64,000 nt of DNA, taken from positions 124,001 to 188,000 of the forward strand of contig VICG01000015.1 in assembly GCA_008692225.1 (NCBI GenBank). The letters are read 5' to 3'. The notes beneath the pieces were generated by a model. That model worked only from the letters and a program-made list of their open reading frames with translations, did not search any database and was not told the origin of the DNA. This document shows positions 37,833 through 55,230 of this stretch, in pieces; position 1 is the stretch's first letter; each line of letters opens with the position of its first letter. The stretch comes from Monilinia fructicola (taxonomy: Eukaryota; Ascomycota; Leotiomycetes; Helotiales; Sclerotiniaceae). Position numbers and translations under genes: made by a program.

Positions 37833-38412
37833 TCAGCCACATCCACCTCCCCTCCAAACGTTACAGAAGACCTGAACACACCAATCCCAATGTTGATAAT
37901 GTTTGGCAAAGGCTTCCCGTGTAACCCTTCCACTCTCCACTTCTGATCTGTTCGCGTGACGTTGACCTCCATAGGTGTGCTTCAACTCCCTTATTAACAC
38001 CGGCCATAACATCTTCACCATCCACCTTGATGGATCACTGTGACATTTCTCAAGGCAACGTGGACTCCGATCTTTTCAAGTAATAGTTAGACTTACACAC
38101 TCGAGGCAATAACTTTCAATTTAACATTAATTCTATCTCCAAGATTTTCCGAGACAGCTTATCACTGGAACCCCAACAGGCCGACGCACAAAGGCGCGAT
38201 CTAGAAATCATGAAGGAGGAGGTGATCTTCGTTGATCAAATTTTGGAGAAATCAAAAGGATCTCGGAATATCGGCAGAGTTCTTGAAGGTTTTGGAAAAC
38301 TTCTCGAAACGTTGAGATCCTTTGATTCATCTTTGAGGACAAAAAGTTGGTGCAACGGGTGTCGTGATGTGTTGAGAGCACTCCATGATTTGAGTCGGTA
38401 GCCTTGAGGCAT
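37833..38412 (-). pseudogene. truncated, indel-rich inverted copy of glucose-6-phosphate isomerase
   Basis: Reads MPQGYRLKSWSAL from the ATG at 38412, closely matching the start of the full gene at 52025. It follows it through the first exon to the exon-1 donor region, where similarity ends near 37833. Differences from the full copy are mainly one- and two-base insertions and deletions about every 10-20 bases. The stretch 38070-38210 is so disturbed that it aligns only loosely. No frame survives for more than about 60 residues. Substitutions typical of RIP are not dominant. The orientation is opposite to the full copy 13.6 kb away. Either an old inverted segmental duplication or an assembly artefact from an unpolished read. 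Confidence 0.8.
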
Positions 38413-39925
38413 TGTAAGGCTCGAATTATGAGTGCTCGAGGATGGTTGAGTTGAGTATGGTAGAGGGATGCTCTCTGAAATATAATATAGATATGCGACG
38501 AGATGTTCAGACATTGTTTCTCCCTAGTAGTTCGCATGCAACGAGTGTGGTTGTGGTAGAGAGACAGAATGAGTGAAAGTCTGGGAGGTTGAGCAAGTGG
38601 AGATGAGGATTTGAGAAGATATTCAAATTCTTCGAGAGGTAGTCAAGTACTGACGATTGATACCAGTAGATATGAGGTTCTGAGGTGTTTGAGGACCTAT
38701 TGACAGATAAGCTGTTGTGCAAGGACAGAAGAAAGCGGGAGAGTTCAGATACTCTGTATCAAGACAAATTGTACCCAAGTCCTCGGAAAGTCTGAAATAG
38801 ATATTCATTAATAGTGAAGATCATCACAGTTGAAATGAGCAAAAGGTTGACAACAATAGAAACGAGAAGTGAATCATCTTGTAAGTAATTTGTAGTTCGA
38901 GCACTAAGTGGCGATCGGAGAACGTTCGCCTCTGGGCACCTGCCTTCTGCGAACTAAACTTCTGTGTATGCAGTGAAATAGAGGACTAGAGTAAAGGGAG
39001 TGAAGGTGAAAGGTAAAAAGGTAAGAAGATTGATTGGGTTGGGTTTGGATATGGTGAAGTGGGGATGTGTTGGTACTGGTAGGTGGATGATGGTGAGTAG
39101 TAGTGCAATTACATTCATCAGTTATATGCATCATTCCATCAATCTTTGATCTTCTCCATATGTTATCGTCAAGGATGGATTGGATTATTAAAAGTTAGAG
39201 ACCATTCAAACTGATTATATTACTTGATATCACATCATGTGATAAATTAGTCAGTGTAAGGTCCAGTCAAATAGATAAAGAATCCATAGCCATTACCTCA
39301 ACAATATGTAGATTGATAAGTAGATATATAGTAAGATGATGTATATGAGTAGATTAATCTCGATAGCATTGCTACTCCAGATGTTATGTAGATGTGTATA
39401 TGTAATAAATCAGATATAACTATGGAGTCTATACGATCGTATCCATGCCTGATATTATATTCATTTAACTCAAATTGTCTATTAATCTACAAAGCTAAAG
39501 GGTTTATCGTGATAAAATATATAAAGACTCATAGATATGAATAATAATTTCAATCTCCTTGAAAGTATATACTATACAAAAAAAAAGGAGGGTGAACGGT
39601 TGGAATTTTATAAGATTAGAGTTTCTTATGTTTGAATGCATGATAGTTCAATATAATCATAACGTAAGAGCTGAATTGGTATTAGGGTGTAAGATTGATT
39701 ATAATCATCAATAATGAATAAAGGTGATATTATTACCTAATTATTATTGTATATTACGAGTTTCCTTATCGTTCCAAGGTTACTCCTTTAAGTGTTAATT
39801 CAGATGATCTAGCTACAGACTTGTCCATCGGTTATTTTGATAGTGTGTTACTCCGTAATATATATCCTTAGGGACTTTACTATATACTATCGAATATATG
39901 ATATATATATATATAACTACTATCA
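37833..39925 (-). repeat. left arm of inverted segmental duplication (GPI start and upstream)
   Basis: Homologous in reverse orientation to 50800-52560. Anchor matches beyond the gene: the CAACAATATGTAGAT segment (39299) against 51280-51303; AATTCAGATGATCTAG with ACAGACTTGTCCA (39796-39830) against 50906-50940; the ATATATCCTTAGGG segment (39859) against 50866-50882. This arm is longer than its partner because of many small insertions. Similarity stops on both sides near 39925 / 50800. Confidence 0.75.
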
Positions 39926-40489
39926 ATGCAGGGTTCGTATAATGTCTATTTAATAGGTAAGTGAATCATTAGTAACACCGCAAGGATAATAATTCGCTTA
40001 CAATACCTACACCCATTTTAATTTAATTCTAATATTATTTTTATTAAATGAACTCATAGAGAGGAATCGCATATTCAGGACAATTAAACTAAATTTATTA
40101 TAATGATATAACTTATATTGTAATAAGTACTATTAGATTCAATCTAACGATTATTAACGTCAATAACTTATTACCAATCCCTATAACTCTCGCAAGTATA
40201 AAAAGATTAATATAGTAATTAATTATCTAAAGACAAAATGGCTCACATCACTCGAACATAGACCTTAGTAAGTACCTAACACTTAACGCAGTTTACACCG
40301 TTCATTACTCGCAGATCCCTCAATGAATTCCAATCCCCATTCCAAGTTCCATTTATTAAACTCTATTTCACACAAGCAAATTAATAATCAACCAAACAAA
40401 TCATCATCACAGTAACCAAACTCCTTAGTAGATATCTTCTTACTTTTGGGCATCTTAAATATATAATAGAATTAATCACACCTTATCGT

Positions 40490-40655
40490 ATGACGAATAT
40501 TACGTGCTTAAGGCACGTGATATCTCATTACGCTAAGGCGATACTTACATAAAGAGATATTTAATCTCGTTAAAAGATCTCCTTTCTCTGTTCTGCTTTC
40601 TTATTTAGTTAATCAACTCAGTTAACTTCGCTTTGCTATTATATCTAACAACTTA
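40490..40655. mobile_element. diverged copy of the 162-bp LTR
   Basis: Starts TGACGAATATTACGTGC, has the inverted CACGTG words, and continues through AAGATCTCC, GCTTTCTTATT and TAGTTAATCAACT to TCTAACA, matching the intact LTR at 55461-55622 in reverse orientation with several small insertions. No clean target duplication seen. Confidence 0.65.
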
Positions 40656-43600
40656 GTATTCCTATTAAACTATAAACATAACAGCTAAGTTCTATATATT
40701 ATTATTTTAGCGAATCTTAATATTAGACATATATCGAAGCAGATTATATTAGTATATTATTTTATTATATAAATTAAATGCTTCAATATTATTGGAATAT
40801 ATAAAGTAGGAATAAATTATGATAAATATAAATATTTATCTTTTATATCAAAGGGTAAAAAATGAAGAATAATAGTTTAGTTATTATAATTGATAATAGT
40901 AAGATTTATATAATTAAAATTTAATTTATTTTAATTATAAAATAAAAAAATGGAATCTTTAAAAAAAAGAAATAAACCGTTAAATAAACAAAATATTTAT
41001 CATAAAAGTATCTTTATTTCGTATTATATAAAAGGTGAAAAATACTATATTCCTTTTATATTAATTTATTTAAAATTTTACTATCATAAAATCACTGCTT
41101 CAATCTATAAATATTAATTCTTTAAATTATAATAATTAAACTCATAATAAGAAATAATTAGTATTTTCTATAATTATATTATAACTTTATTCTATTCAAC
41201 ATGGCTATAAATACTTCCTGAACCTCTTAAGTTATAAAAGGTTATATTAAAGTACACAACCATCTCTAACAGTCAATCAAAAAGGAACTGAAATCTACTA
41301 CCATTATAGATTAGTCTATGAAAGTTACAGTTACTAAAGCTCCAGTACCGTTATGAAGTTACTAGCACTATGCACAACCACTTATCTAATAATATCAGCT
41401 CTTATATAATGCACTCAAATAATAACAAAACAGCATTTAAAATTAACATTTTGAACAGAACAAAATCTTACTTAACATGAGAATTCCAGCATTTTCTGTA
41501 CACTTATAGAGCTTTATATGTCATGAAGCCTCCTCAAAGACTACATATATATATAATCTATTTATATAATCCTGTCATAAGACTTTTTAGAATATCAAAT
41601 AAACAGAGAAGTATCCAATCGTCTTAGAGATCTATTTAATTTTAATTAGATTGACAGACAAAACTAAATGTTGAATAAATTAAAATTGTATCAGAAATTA
41701 AAAAGAAACGAATATTTACATAATTCTAGACGTGTGGATAAAACCTTTTAAGTAGTTCGATCTAAAGATATTATAATCTTTTCTAAATTAATAAATTAAA
41801 ATTCGAAAATAAATAACTTAAGTAATGCGATAAATATTATTAAGAAACATAGTAGAGAAAGTAATACTGTATAAATAATATATAGTTACGTCATATTAAT
41901 TTTAAATTAACATTATGTTGTGGATTGATACATTACCGACTATTTGACAGCCGAATCAGCGAGTGAGGCACGAGCCACGATGATATAACTCGACATAATG
42001 GCTCGAATATCATAGTGCGCAAACTCGGGCGACTTTACAAACACGTTCTCGAATAGACTCATTCTGCGGAGCGGAAAAGCATAAATAGTAATTAATAAAA
42101 AGGTAATATAAAATAGTAATATTTATCTTTTAACTAAAACCATTTGAATGAATCCAATAATGCTTAGAAAATTATATTAATATTACTATGGCGGAAAGTG
42201 ACGGACTTATTAAATCATAGTGGTAAAGAAGGGAATAAATTATACATAATTTATAGATAAGTGTTGATGTTAGTATCTATTGATTATCTCAATCTCTGTA
42301 GTAAAAAACCCGATAATTAATATGAATATAGCCTAATGCAAATGAATAGAGAATTATGAGAGATAATAACATTCTCTCGTTAAAGAGATTTCTCGTGCAT
42401 AATAACAAAACCGTAACATCTAAGTTCTTGCTCTGGAACTCAATCAGATTGATCAGAGTTACTAAGACGATTTATTAGAGAATATGCTATTCCTCTGAGA
42501 TAAACAAGACGAAATAATGTGTTACTTAACTAGTTATATCTAAATGTTAGCACACTCATTTAAAACACACGTCTGTTCAAAGCCTAAGATGTATAGGCGA
42601 ACTAAAATTATTATCATATATAATATAATCTTGATGAATATAGGCGCTCTCATAATGAGTATAATTAATATATGTAAAACCAATTATGTAATAAATAAGA
42701 TAATGAAAAATAATAATTAATAGTAAATGAAATAAAATAAATTAGATAAAGAGATGTAATTATATAAAATAAGAATAAAATTAAACATTTTTAAGTGAAA
42801 ATTAGAAAAAAGATTGAAACTAGATAAAATTAATTAAGAATAAATATATTAATTAAGAAAAAGGAATAATTAATATATATAAAGGTAAGTTTAACGAAAA
42901 GAATGCGAGATAAGAATGTTATAATAGATATATCATAATATATAGGATATCGAAATTGTTAAGAATTTAATTTAAAAGCATATAAAAGATGAATAATAAG
43001 TAAGGAATTCAGAAGATTAAGAAGAATTAGTAAAGGACTAGAACATAAACATGTCGTCTATAATCTATATAACGAAAAGAATGAGAATATGAATGTGTGG
43101 CGAGCGTAATCATAAGAAAAAGAAGCGATAGTAATAATCAGAATATTATAGTATGAAGGAGTAACTAAGAATTAATTGACGTCTATATTATATTATTTGA
43201 GAATCGAACATTTAAGGATATCTATATATAGTTACCTGTACGGACTCGGGTATTTAAGCGCCTCGCGTGCATTAACTGGTGTATAAGTATAGATTATATA
43301 TTAGATCAAGTTCTTGTGAAATAAATTAAGTTTATTCGGCTAATATGAAAAAAGGGCCCTCTGTTCGGCGGAATTGAAATTTACATAATAATGAAATAAT
43401 AAAAAGTATATAATTATCAATATTTAAATAAAAAAATATCTAAAAGAAATAGTTAGTATGTAGTTATTGGTAAAAGAAGGGAATCGGTAGCTAAAGTATA
43501 TACTATAACTCTTGAACTCTATAAAAATAAAGGAGAAAAAAGTTAAAAATATAACCCGTAAAAATGAGCTAAATTAATTAGTATTGTTATATATTACGAA

Positions 43601-45188
43601 CTTAAAATACATAAATACCATACATCATTAAAAGAACGGTGAGTGACCTGGTATACAAAATAATTTAGCAATGAAGCGACATTTAGCATATAAATTCCTA
43701 TACACTGTCGTGTCCATGGGCGTGGGTGAAATAACGATCGCGGCATTCATATATAAAATAAATATAAAAAGTAAATCGATAATAGTAAAAGTATATATCT
43801 AAGCAGGATACTTAATATAACGTGGTATTATTCTAAAAATTTGATTATCCAAGAGTAAGGAAAATATATAGTTTGATAGAATATAATCATTAAATATAGC
43901 TTTTAAATCTTATAAATTTCTGAATAGATGATATCGTATATACTTTCGTGTCTGGGTTTATTTTTTATATTATATAAATGTTAGGCATTATACTCATCTT
44001 AAAATGTTAAAATCTTATATTTATAATTATTTAATTAGTAACTTAATATAACTTTATATAAGATTTTTTAGTAGCATTGATTATAAAGATTAAGTAATTT
44101 TATATTTTACATATATATAAATATCATTTATATTTCATAAAGATCCATATATTAAATAAAATAATTAATGATTAATATAAAATATTTATAAATATTATTG
44201 ATAAAAGATTTTAATAAAAACTTAAGATTGATATATTAATATAATTAAATAATTAATAAATATTATAATATTTAAAGTATTATATTATAATCTTTATTAA
44301 TAATTAAAGTATAAATATATTTATTTATGTGTTTGAATACTATATTATTAAGTATTTTTTATTAAATTAGTTTTTTTATATTTCATAATATATATATTAA
44401 AACAAAGCCTATTTAATATAGTGTAAAAATTAAATTAGACAGGCAATAAGATATGATAAGGAACTCTGTGAAGTATTATAAAAAAAGTTAAAGATATCGC
44501 TTATTTTAAAACTCTCGATAAAATGTATATTTTATTGAATAAGTTTAAATTTTCCTTCGCATTATATATAAATATAATAGGTACCATTAATATAGATAAT
44601 TAATAGATGAATATTAAATTCTAAAAATATTCAATAAACTTTAAAAGATAATATATATAATATTTCGTCTATGATTTTAAATGGTTTTTAAAATTAATCT
44701 ATATATATGTACTGTTGAAATTTTTAAAGATTAAATAATTAATATACTGATATTTACTTATAAAATTTCATTAATAATAACTTTATAATAATATTTAATA
44801 TTCTTTTAAAGGACCCAGTTATTTTTGTATAATACAAAAAATTTTTAATATAGGAAAAATGATATAAAATAGTGAAACGGTTAATTAACAATGGGTAGAT
44901 ATATATAAAAGTTTAATATAAGAATATATTAAAGTTTCAGATAGAGGGATATATTATAAGATATATAATATATCTGCTTAAGTATTACTTCTTTTAAAAC
45001 TGCTATAAGTATGCCTAATATATCTTTCATAATGTAGAGATAAAATTTTAATATTAACTGTTTTATTTATAAGATTTTCCATTTATTTAAATCAATAAGT
45101 AATTTATATAATATATATAAAGATCTAATTAAAGATGATTTTGAATGAAATATTTAGATTTATTTATTCAATAAGTTTTTTAAAACCA

Positions 45189-45265
45189 GTCGTCCTCTAC
45201 CCTTACTTTACTCGCCTACCCCCCATTTGGCCTAGCATTTCACACCAAAAAGACAGTCATTTAAT
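45189..45265. repeat. terminal fragment of the palindromic element family
   Basis: ACTCGCCTACCCCCCATTTG and CCTAGCATTT match the left end of the 14048-14887 element but keep C where that copy has T. It is therefore the least mutated version in the window. Confidence 0.55.
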
Positions 45266-46899
45266 GTTTAAATTTATATACCATTTATCGAAAATATTAT
45301 AAAATGTAAAATTATATATCATTTCTTACAAATATTTTGAATTCATGAGGCTGTTATCTTATATCCATTAATTACTTGAATTACGTTCATGATAAGATCG
45401 TTAAATTATGCGAATATGGTTTTTATTTAATAAGAGTATATCACCCAAAGATTTGCTTAACATAAATACTGAATCTAGAACTGGAGTCAGGTGTTTATGA
45501 GCATTTCTATGGGAATGACATTCTCTATACAATCCATGTAGAGGACTTTGAAATAAATATATCTAACCTTTCTTTCTTATAATATATAAATAATACTCCC
45601 ATTTATAATATATATACTCAACAATAAAATAAGAGAGGACAAAAATCAAAACCTTTAAAAAAATTTCTTATTTATTTATAAAATTTTTTTATATTTATCT
45701 CTTAATAATAAGCATATCTATTGTAACTAATTTGTCATAACTCACAATATGCTGGTGATTACCTTTGTATGCTCTCGATTAGACTTTTACCTTCCGCTGA
45801 ACTATTAATGAATGTTGACATACATATTAGATTTAGAAATCTCGAAGAATTAGACTAATAAATTATCGTTTTTTTTAACTTATAAAATAAGTTATCTGTA
45901 TATATACTCTAGGAAATCTATATTAAAACTTAATTTTGACTTAATAAAATCATAAGTATATATATGTAAAAAGTAATAACATATTCAATAACAATGGTGG
46001 TTTTAAGCAAAATGCTTATTTTTTAGATTATCTTTTCAGCGTTATTTAGTGCTAAAATGTCCATATAATTCGTATTTTTAAAATTTTAAAATTTGTATAC
46101 GGGTAATTTACATATACAAATCTGAACATGGTCAGAGTTTATAGTTATATTAATGAATGCTTTTACTTAACTCTTTACTAAAAAAAAATCTTGCAACTAG
46201 AATTTAAGATATTTTCAGAATTATAAAATCCACTTATTATTAAATAAGCTCTAAGAATTTAAGAATTTAAAAAATATATTATATCAGGATTAATTATATA
46301 TATAGATCGTTATAGTGATATTTCATATATTATATTATTAATACGTTTATATATTATTAAAAATCAAATTATTAAATAAACATAATGAGATTACTCAACG
46401 GGAATATATGAGAGTAACGATTTTTAGGATTAAAATGTAAGATAATGCTGGCCAAAGAAAGGTGTTGTATATCATAGGTTTAAGATAAAGTATTGGCTCA
46501 GATAAGAAAATATTGTTAAAGCGTTTGATTTATAGAGACGAATTTACTCTATTATAAAAAAATATAATAAATTTTTTAATTTTTTGATTTAAAAAAATTT
46601 AGATTTTCAGATAATTTAATTTTAAATATTATAAAATCTATAATTATATAATGAGAAAGTTTAAAATATAAAGATATATTAAAGAAGAAAAAATTTAATT
46701 ATTTTATCCTCTAATGCGCATTAATAAAAAGATAGAGAATACGTTAATAAACTTATTGAGTAAATACTTTTTATATATATAATTATTATATTTTTATTAT
46801 AAATTTAGAACTTATTTTATAGTATAATATATTTTTATATATTATTTTTAAATATATATTATTAATATATTATATAATTTTGAATTAAATATTTTTAAT

Positions 46900-47753
46900 A
46901 ATATTATTTTTCTATAATTATAATTTAATTAATAAATTAATTATAATGAAAAACTCTTTAAATAGTCATTTTAATATTATATTTTTATGATTTTTAATTA
47001 TTTATAATATAAATAAATTTTAGAATAATATCTGCAAGTAAATTAATTTTATTTAATATTTAATATTCATACTATTAATATTCTGAATTTATCTAAATTA
47101 CATTTTTGATATATTAATATTATTTTAATATAATTTATTAATAATAAATATTTCATAATTTTTAAAAAATTATTTAAATTAATTAAACGTGAGATAAAAA
47201 GAATTCAATATACGATATTAAGGTTCAGATTAAAATGATAATTATTAGTTAAAATATTTATACTTATATTAGTAATAAATATTAAAAGTATATATAATTA
47301 ATATAAAAAATAAAAATTCAAATTTTTAATAAAAAAAATATATTTATAAAATTCAAATAAGCGAATTTATCTTTTTAAAACTTATAAATTTTCCTATATT
47401 TTTAATTTTATTAATATATATTTTAAATATTAATAAAAATATAAAACTTTCAAATAAAATATTTAAAATATAACATTTTTTTTATTTTTTAATAAAGTTT
47501 AATATATTTATATATAATATTTATTAAACTATTGAATATTAATATAAATCTTTTTTTATATATTTTTAATACTTATATATTTCGTTATATTATTATTTAT
47601 TTAAAATTGATTTTTATAATATAAAACTTTTTATATAAATATAGAAATACTAAATCTGTATTAATTATAAATTATATAAAATTATATAAAGGTTTCATTA
47701 ATTAATTATAAGTTATATTTTTACGTATGCCTTTTTTAAAACCTGCCCGAGTA
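46900..47753. mobile_element. right part of an R1-family element
   Basis: Ends at 47753 with AAAACCTGCCCGAGTA, the inverse of the R1 terminus. The AAGCGAATTTA...TTTTTAAAACTTATAAATTTT arm words at 47350-47400 match the arm words of 54990-55030. The left end is not identified. Confidence 0.45.
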
Positions 47754-47918
47754 TTATAGATCTATTAATTTTAAAAAAGATTATTTGTATATTAAAGTCG
47801 CTTATCTTACTTCTCGTTACTATCTTTTATTTAACTAGTATTTAAAATAATTACTTCAACGTATAAATAACTTTATAAAAAACGAATATATTAGATTCGA
47901 AGAATCTTAGTTCATCAA

Positions 47919-48193
47919 TGTCACGGAGGACAAGTCATACGAGAGCATACGAGGATCACCAATAGGAGCAAATATAAATATAGAATATAGTATATATGAG
48001 TAAGCTATTGATTTTGCTCCTATTACGGAGTAATAAAAAAAGTATATATAACTAAAAGAGCAATGTGTAACCTTCGATTGAAAAGCATGAAGTGCTCTAC
48101 GTATCCGAGATCAGTATTAGAGGATTGGAATAAACCTTTGGTCTATTCCCCATTAATGATATGGTAGGATCACATGATCACTTTTGCGTGACA
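47919..48193. mobile_element. 275-bp solo LTR with target-site duplication
   Basis: Begins TGTCACGGAGG and ends TTTGCGTGACA, so it has TG...CA ends and a 7-bp terminal inverted repeat TGTCACG/CGTGACA. It is flanked by ATCAA (47914-47918) and ATTAA (48194-48198), a 5-bp duplication with one C/T difference. The uninterrupted site is present in composite copy 1 as TTCATTAATTT at 30378. A RIP-altered second copy is at 55231-55676. Confidence 0.8.
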
Positions 48194-48565
48194 ATTAATT
48201 TATTATATTATATGATTATTATACTTGTACTATAAAAGGTTTAAAATATAAAAATATAAACTTTTAAATCCTTAATAGCTTATATAATTGATTATAAGTA
48301 TTCTATAAAAATTCTAATTAATCGAATATTAATAAATAAAAAACCTTAATTTTAATACTTACTTTCTATTCTACTTTTAAAGCTTAATTATTCCGATTAT
48401 TTTAGTTATTTCGAAGATGATTAATTATTTCGATTATTCGATTTTAGTTATTCCATTTCGGTTATTCCATTTTGGCTTATTTTATTTCGGCCCATTTCAT
48501 TTCGGTCATTCTATACCGGTTATTCTATTCCGGCTATTTCATATAGGCTTATTTTATTTCGAAAT

Positions 48566-48793
48566 AATAATAATAAATAATAAATAATAAATAATAAATA
48601 ATAAATAATAAATAATAAATAATAAATAATAAATAATAAATAATAAATAATAAATAATAAATAATAAATAATAAATAAAAATAATAAATAATAAATAATA
48701 AATAATAAATAATAAATAATAAATAATAAATAATAAATAATAAATAATAAATAATAATAATAATAAATAATAAATAATAAATAATAAATAATA
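48566..48793. repeat. (AAT)n array in composite copy 2
   Basis: About 75 AAT units with few interruptions; positionally equivalent to 30745-31205. Confidence 0.95.
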
Positions 48794-48858
48794 GAATATA
48801 TTATTATATTATATAAAAGCTAAATATAGTTTATATATAATTAAGAATATATTAAAAA

Positions 48859-49052
48859 TGTGACGGTCGTGTCACGACCGACACAGAAGAAGTTGGCCTT
48901 AAAGCTAACACTCTTAATGTATCGACAAAAACGATACGATTAGTGTTGTTAACGTTGTTAATAAAAGCGAATAGTATAGGCTTAACTATAAGTAAACAAT
49001 ATTAAATAGTTTAATATAGATCAGCTTTTACCACGATACACGTTTCTTACTA
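48859..49052. mobile_element. putative solo LTR starting TGTGACGGTCG
   Basis: A patch of balanced composition inside A-rich DNA, beginning TGTGACGGTCGTGTCACGAC, where GGTCGTG-T-CACGACC is a hairpin. It ends near GATACA (49040) or CTTACTA (49052), with A5 on both sides. The equivalent place in composite copy 1 (about 31277-31290) lacks it. Length about 190 bp. It is less mutated than its host repeat, so probably a young insertion. Confidence 0.6.
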
Positions 49053-49385
49053 AAAAAAATATATAAAAATTTATAAAAACTATAAAGTTTTTCTATAAAA
49101 TCTAAATTTTAAATTAAATAGAAAAAGAGTAAAAAATCAAATAAATAAAATAAAAAGAATAATATTAAAAATATATTAAAAAATAGATTAGAAATATATT
49201 AAAAAAGATAAAAAGATATTAAAATAAAAAGATATAAAAATATAATATAATATTATTAATATATTTAATATAGAATATAATTAAATAAGATATATATTTA
49301 TAATATAAGAGTATTTATATTAGAATTAAGAAAGTAGAAAATAAATATATAATAGTAAAGGATTTTAGAAATAATTTCTTTCTTT

Positions 49386-49630
<245 letters not shown>

Positions 49631-49789
49631 TATTAGCACTCGCGGAAAATAAATTTTTAGATTATGAATTCGTAGAATTTTATTTAGCTTCGAACGAAGT
49701 AAGGATTGGGAGTTTGGGGGCTAGCCCTCATTAAGTAATAAAATTCGAAGAATCTATAGTCTGAAAATTTATTTTCTGCGAGTGCTAGT
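49631..49789. mobile_element. 160-bp MITE, copy 2
   Basis: Same termini and G-rich centre as copy 1, with C-to-T/G-to-A differences (TATTAGCACTCGCGG at left; TTTCTGCGAGTGCTAG at right). Confidence 0.85.
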
Positions 49790-50230
49790 TTTTTCAAAGA
49801 TCCTAAGTAAGGTTTCTATCTATAATAATAAATTAATTTAGAAGATTATAAATTCTTAGGGTTTTTTTATACGAAGTAATATAAAATTATAAAAAACTAA
49901 AATCTTTAGTCTTTAAATAATATAAATATAAGTCTTACTCTAATTAGTAAATATATATATATATATATAATACGTAATTATAGTATAAACCTTTTAATCT
50001 TTTTATCTCTTTTACTTTTTATTTAAAAAGTAAAATTTTATATTATTTATTATCTATTCCTACTTTGAGTAATAATAAATTTAAGAATTTCTATAATAGT
50101 TTTATCTATTAATAAATCAAAAGCTACTAGAGTTATTCCCTTATTCCCCTATTCCCTTATTTCCTTATTCCCTTAGATTCTATAATTCTTTAATTTCTTC
50201 ATTCCTTGATTCCTTAATTCCTTCCCAACT

Positions 50231-50799
50231 TACTTATCACGCACCTCTTTGGGATTCACCGAGACGTCTACAGTAGGTAAGTATGTACGGAGTACAGTAC
50301 CTGGATGGAGGGGCAGAATTCAAGGGTCTGGATTCGTTGATTTTGTGATTAATCTGGAACTGGGCTGTAGGCTGATTATTAAGGGTGGATGGTCAAAGGA
50401 GGGGATTGGACTTTAGAGAGATTCAATGGAGGTACGCTTGGAGTAGAGTGCGGTACTTTTAACCAGCGTATCGGAGATAGCATGTGTAAAGTAGTTATTG
50501 AGCCAAGAAGGTTCCAAGGTTGGTCTGGATGGATTGTTTGGGATTTGCTTTGGGATTGGAATGGGATTGGAATGGGATTGGAATGGGATTGGAACGGTGT
50601 AAGACTGTAAGTGTTTGGTACTCAGGTCCTGTTGGTGAGGAGGCCTTGGTTTCTTATTTACTTTGGTTGGGGATGGATGTGTTGAGTATGTAGGTTGATA
50701 TTGTATGTACATGTATGTATATATATATATGTATGTCTGTATGCATCTATCTATGGATATTTATAGATATATATATATGTATGTACGAATATATCCTGT
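50231..50799. other. non-repetitive intergenic segment left of the duplicated arm
   Basis: Ordinary composition, with a GGAATGGGATT tandem motif (50558-50594). The opposed frames at 50389-50610 and 50413-50712 are shadows of each other without domain support. No counterpart next to the inverted copy. Confidence 0.45.
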
Positions 50800-53786
<2,987 letters not shown>

Positions 53787-54120
53787 ATTGATGATTTGAG
53801 AGAAATGGATATGAATGGGGAGAGATTTGAGGGTGTGAAGAATGAAGACGAAGTGGTAATTGTGAGACCAAATGATTGAGGGAATATGGAAACTTGGGGT
53901 TGATGTTGAAGAAGATGAAGATTTGATCTTGGGGAAGATGAAAAAATGGGATGAAGATATTTTTTGGGGAGGATGGAATGATGTGTATGTTCATCTGGAT
54001 AACAAATATTATATGAATGAATATGAATGAATGAATATGAATATGAAGATGAATACGAAGACGAATATAGAGATGAATATGAAAATGGGTGGGTAAATAA
54101 ATATAATAATTATAAATGTA
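53787..54120. other. GPI 3' flank
   Basis: Purine-rich, GAATATGAATGAA-type short repeats at 54013-54085; no coding sequence supported. Confidence 0.5.
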
Positions 54121-54546
54121 CATCTAATAATTTTATATAAAATTATAAGAACATGTATAAAATTAGATTTATTCAAATACTAATTATAATTTCTAAAATA
54201 TATATCTAATTATAATATAAAATTAAATAACTTTTTAAAAATTCTTAAAAATTCTTAAAAATAGACATTCTTTAAATAAATAATAAGTAATATAGATTTA
54301 ATTAAAGATTATATTAGATGTAATTTATTAAAAATTAAGAATTAAAAAAATATTATATAATTATTATCTTGAAATATTATATTTATTTAAAAGGAATTGG
54401 AATTTAATAATAAAGGGAATAAAAAGAATATTATAAAATAATAAGGAAAACTTAAAATCTTTTTTTTATATACAATATAATACTTAGGCGCGTTTTTAAA
54501 AAAGGCATAAGCGAATATAAAAAACTTGGAATTATTTATAAAATCT

Positions 54547-54692
54547 TAATATAATTTAATATAATTTAATATGATTTAATATGATTTAATATGATTTAAT
54601 ATATAATTTAATATAATTTAATATGATTTAATATGATTTAATATGATTTAATATAATTTAATATAATTTAATATAATTTATATATATAATTT
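54547..54692. repeat. tandem repeat of TTTAATATGA / TTTAATATAA
   Basis: About fourteen 10-11-bp units with A/G variation, inside the R1 element's left arm. Confidence 0.85.
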
Positions 54693-55230
54693 AATATATA
54701 TATATATTAAATTAAGTATTTTAAGATCATTCTATAATGTTTTTCAATTATAAGAATTATTCTTAAAAGAATACTAATATTAAAAAATTATAGAATTTAT
54801 TAATCTATTTAATTAAAATTTAATAATATATAAATTTTAAAAATTTAAATTATAGAAAAATAATATAAGCTCTTAAGTTTTATTAAGTATTTTTAAAATT
54901 TAAAGTTATATATTATATTAATATAAAGATTAATATAAAAAGTAAAAAATTTTACATTTTAATAAAAAATATATTTATATAATCTAAATAAGCGAATTTA
55001 CTTTTTTAAAACTTATATAAATTTTTTTATATTTTTAAATTTATTAATATTTAAAATAAATATTAATAAAGGTATTAAAATATAACTTTTATCTTATTAT
55101 TTAATAAAATTTAATAAGTTTAATTATAATATTTATTAAACTATTTAATATTAATAGAAATCTCTAATTTTTTTTTAAATCTTTAATATATTAATATTTT
55201 GTTTATTATTATTCATTTAATATTAGATTT

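Noticed and set aside
39926..47700. A+T-rich block as inserted mitochondrial DNA
   Set aside because: No recognisable mitochondrial protein or rRNA segments, and decayed nuclear-type repeat ends occur within it.
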